The notes under the pieces were generated by a model. That model searched no databases, was not told where the DNA came from, and saw only the letters and a program-made list of their open reading frames with translations. Shown piece after piece: positions 61,091-64,000 of a stretch of DNA of 64,000 bases (within the stretch, counting starts at the first letter, position 1; each line of letters starts with the position of its first letter). The stretch comes from Apteryx mantelli (taxonomy: Eukaryota; Chordata; Aves; Apterygiformes; Apterygidae): contig NC_089980.1 in NCBI RefSeq assembly GCF_036417845.1, forward strand, positions 117,329,169 through 117,393,168, written 5' to 3'. Made by a program: the position numbers and the translations under genes.

Positions 61091-61814
61091 CTCTAATTGT
61101 CCTTCTCTACCATCACCAACTCGTTTTTTCTTCAAACTGAGAAACGTTGATCAAGGAACATACAGCACTGCAAGACTGCTTCTCTGTCTTCTCTACAGGA
61201 CCTTTTCCTTTAGAAAGCTCCACTTTCTGTTGAAATATCTGTCAATAGCTTTTCTCCAAGGGGATCTAACATAAGCACCTCTGCAGATTTCAATTGGGAA
61301 AAAGCAGAGATTACAGATAGACTATGTTTCTTATAAAGAAATACACCACAGCAGTAAAAACGAGAATCTTAAAATCTATCCCAAAAATCCATGAGGTACT
61401 AAATTTTACAGAAAACTGTTGATTTCATTTAGATCTATTAGATCTGCTGCAATTAACCAACTACTGATCAGAATCAAGTATTATGAGATATTAACATTTT
61501 GCAATATTATAAATATTAGGTCCTGAAAAATATTAGCAGCTTATCCTATACGATAGTTAATGATCTTCTATCTCAGTCCCATAATCACATTCACATAAAC
61601 TATTTTGTAGTATAGTAACATTTTGCCTACAGAACATTCCGCAAAAAGAGGCCTTAACGCAGATTAAAAAAAGATACAAGTCATCTTGATTCTTAGTTCT
61701 ACTAAAAAAAAAAAAAAACTTCAAAAAATCACTTAAATTCTTCTTGTTTTCCTGTCTGGACATATCAGCACTCACTATTTTTGGGCTTATCAGAAATAAA
61801 CTGTCCCAGTAAAA

Positions 61815-61895
61815 TAAGTACAGAGTGTCAGACCAAAGATTCATCTAGCCTCATGTCTTGTATCTGAAAAAAGCTGTTCATAGTATTTCAACAAC
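61815..61895 (-). mobile_element. Ancient CR1-type 3' end, short
   Basis: GTGTCAGACCAAAGATTCAT followed by CTAGCCTCATGTCTTGTATC matches the same 3'-end words as the neighbouring ancient copy. Only about 80 nt are recognisable. Confidence 0.55.
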
Positions 61896-62070
61896 ATTTC
61901 ACTGTTCTTAAATTCACAAATGTGTAGAAAAAACTGTGCATAGGCAAACAACTTCCATTCAAAACTCACCTGTTTTTTAATGTGTTCCTGAATATTCATT
62001 CACCTCTTCACTCTAGACAAACATTCTTACCAAAAGCCATGAAGGTGAGACTAAACACATTTTGAAATTA

Positions 62071-62159
62071 AGTCAATGGAGCCTGGAGAGCAATTCAGCC
62101 CAGCCTAGATGAGGATCTAGCGGCAAGTTAGCCGAGTTTCTCTCCAGACTCCATTGACT
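62071..62159. repeat. Imperfect palindrome with 20-bp arms
   Basis: Arms at 62071-62090 and 62140-62159 are complementary at 19 of 20 positions around a 49-nt centre whose outer bases also pair in part. It contains the word GTCAATGG, which recurs elsewhere in the window. It may be an old palindromic interspersed repeat; no family name can be given. Confidence 0.6.
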
Positions 62160-64000
62160 ATAATAAGAGATTACACATCTGCTTTCTAAATTGAAGCCTA
62201 TCCCTCCAGCCTACTCTTCAAGCAGGAAGGGAGACTCTCAAAACGAGACATATTTTGACAGCTGAGACTTTGTACTAGCTCCCTCTGTGAAAGCTTGCAG
62301 CAATATTTCGCTTTGGTGAAAACACAGCAGGTATAACACTGGAGAGCATGACAGTCATTGCAAAGTTGTGCGGAGGTATCAGTCTCCCCAGGAACATAAG
62401 GAAATAGATGTATAAAATGCAACAGACTCTAGACTGCAGTGAGATAACAGCTGGAACACATGCTAATTCTGTCCCCTAGTCCCTTCCATTTGGTATTAGA
62501 AAGACAAGAAGATGGCCAAGTCCCCATGTGCAGAGGAATAGGGGAAGGTGAAGTTCTAAACTTTAAGTGCTCAGGATTTTCAGAAAAAGTTATAAGCATG
62601 GGCAGTTCTCTCGGGCTATTATAGGACTAAAATTTTCAGTTGGTTTGCAGGAGTCTAGAACATGCATTTCTTCTTTGTTTTACCAGGCTAGAAACTGGGT
62701 ACATGGATCACAGCAAGAAAAGATGTCAGTGTTGCCCAAATAAAACACGAAAGGGCAATTGCTTTTGATAGATTAAAGGATAGTTAAAGTATCAAAAACT
62801 AGGCCAGAGCCAAATGTTTCCATCTGCATTTGACATTGAATTTTCAAGGTCAGAGGGGAAAAATTAAGAGGAATAATAGGAAGATTTTTGATTTTGTATG
62901 AAGAAACATTGAGGCAGTCACCAAAAGCAAATTGCAACACCATTCTTCTGAAGGAGGCATGAATAATAGCCATTTGCATCACCAGATGGGCACTTCCGTA
63001 TCTAGGTTTTCACTTAAGACATTTCGTAAGTGTACAGGTCTTGATTTTGGAGAGAGTATTTTAATCTTATTGAACAGCAAAAAGAATTGAGTGGCAGACA
63101 GGCTTTATTTTAAGTGAAGTAAAATGGATAGTTGCATGCCTGATGATGCAGGATTCTTAGCAAAGTGATATAGACTTTAGGAAAATAAGATGTCCGCACT
63201 GATTACTGGAGATAGAAAATTTTATGGAACAAAACCAAACATTATCCAGGTTCTAGATTATAGAGAAATATAATACACTTCTGTGTTCCTCTCACTCTCC
63301 TCTTCCTTAGCTCTGCATGCAAACCCTCCTTCCCCTTGTTTCTCTTTGGCCAGCCTTGGATTTTGGAGGAACATCTCCAATCCCTTTCTCACTCCTAAAA
63401 AGAAGGAAGCTTCATATTTCAAGCTTGTTAGGAGCAAGCTCCCTCAGCTAAGTCCATTGACAAAACATGAGATGTTTTTAGATCTAAAAGACTCTGCAAA
63501 GAAGAGATGAGTAAAAAACGCACTTCACATTCTCCACTCACATCTTCAAATTCAGAATTGCTTCAGGAAGATTTTATAGTTACCAGAAAGTAGTATGTGC
63601 ATGTATACAGGCACACAAGAGTTACTATTTAATTGAAGACAATTCAAAGCTGAGCCCTGTGAACCAGCAAAAGTAATACTGTTACTATCTCACTGTCTCT
63701 TCAAATCTGAATATGCAAACAGTTTTGAAACCATATTTTGGTTGCAGGTTTGGGGCAGGAGGGATGGTGTCAAATAATGATTTGCAATGTTAACTTATAA
63801 AGTTTCACAAGATCATCTAGGCTGGCTCCATGTTTTTCCTATCTGGTTTATTTTTATGCTGGTGTTGCTAGCTATCTACAGAACGTCAATATGATTCTAA
63901 ACGTTACATTCCCAAATGAAAGTTTTGGACAGAAAAAAAGCATTACTTAAGCAAATAGAAAATCATGCATTCCTGCTGCAAACCCTCTAAAAGAGTATTT

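Larger units (their letters stand above)
60441..64000 (-). other. SH3YL1: SH3YL1 intron 1 (partial)
   Basis: The acceptor TTTTACAG lies at 60441-60448. No donor with an upstream A-ending first exon and no CpG-rich promoter patch is seen up to 64000, so exon 1 is outside. Contains two ancient CR1 ends and the inverted repeat at 62071-62159. The rest, 62160-64000, holds nothing recognisable. Confidence 0.7.

Noticed and set aside
1-64000. tRNA, rRNA, CRISPR arrays, endogenous retroviral genes
   Set aside because: None seen: no cloverleaf-like box A/B pair with paired arms was noticed, no regularly spaced short repeats, and no gag, protease or envelope-like frame.

Overview
The window looks like an AT-rich stretch of a bird nuclear genome. 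It carries CR1 LINEs of the avian kind, ending in short ATTCTGTG repeats. It also carries one conserved vertebrate gene with large introns, SH3YL1, on the minus strand. Almost everything else is intron, intergenic DNA and transposon remains. There is nothing bacterial or viral, no CRISPR array, and no RNA gene that I can support.

Layout. 1-1628: a Tigger1-like DNA transposon (pogo/Tigger, TIGD1-type transposase), cut by the left window edge and carrying an internal deletion. 1631-19139: intergenic DNA downstream of SH3YL1 with only simple repeats. 19140-60440: SH3YL1, nine coding exons (exons 2-10) read right to left, with SH3 exon 10 at 19501-19700 and the exon holding the TG of the split start codon at 60330-60440. 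60441-64000: part of intron 1. The first exon and promoter lie beyond the right edge. The nine exons join without any frame break into 341 residues, with the split start codon counted as residue 1: a SYLF lipid-binding domain, a proline-rich linker and a C-terminal SH3 domain.

Mobile elements inside SH3YL1. Intron 6 holds a nearly full-length young CR1 (about 47004-51200, plus strand, antisense to the gene). Its ORF1 is intact with an SGNH-esterase domain, and its ORF2 (endonuclease plus reverse transcriptase) is open except for one TGG-to-TGA stop at codon 90. Intron 9 (25 kb) holds a 5'-truncated close relative (20431-21811, minus), a short CR1 tail (26617-26898, plus), a decayed tandem array (about 27.5-28.9 kb), an L2-like purine-rich remnant (30.3-31.0 kb) and very old CR1 tails. 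Intron 5 stacks three old CR1 fragments. Intron 2 has none visible, and intron 1 has two ancient CR1 ends and a 20-bp-arm inverted repeat.

The observations most worth checking are the Tigger1-like element, a family I know as mammalian, in an avian context, and the almost intact CR1 whose 5' end lies only about 75 bp from a SH3YL1 splice acceptor.
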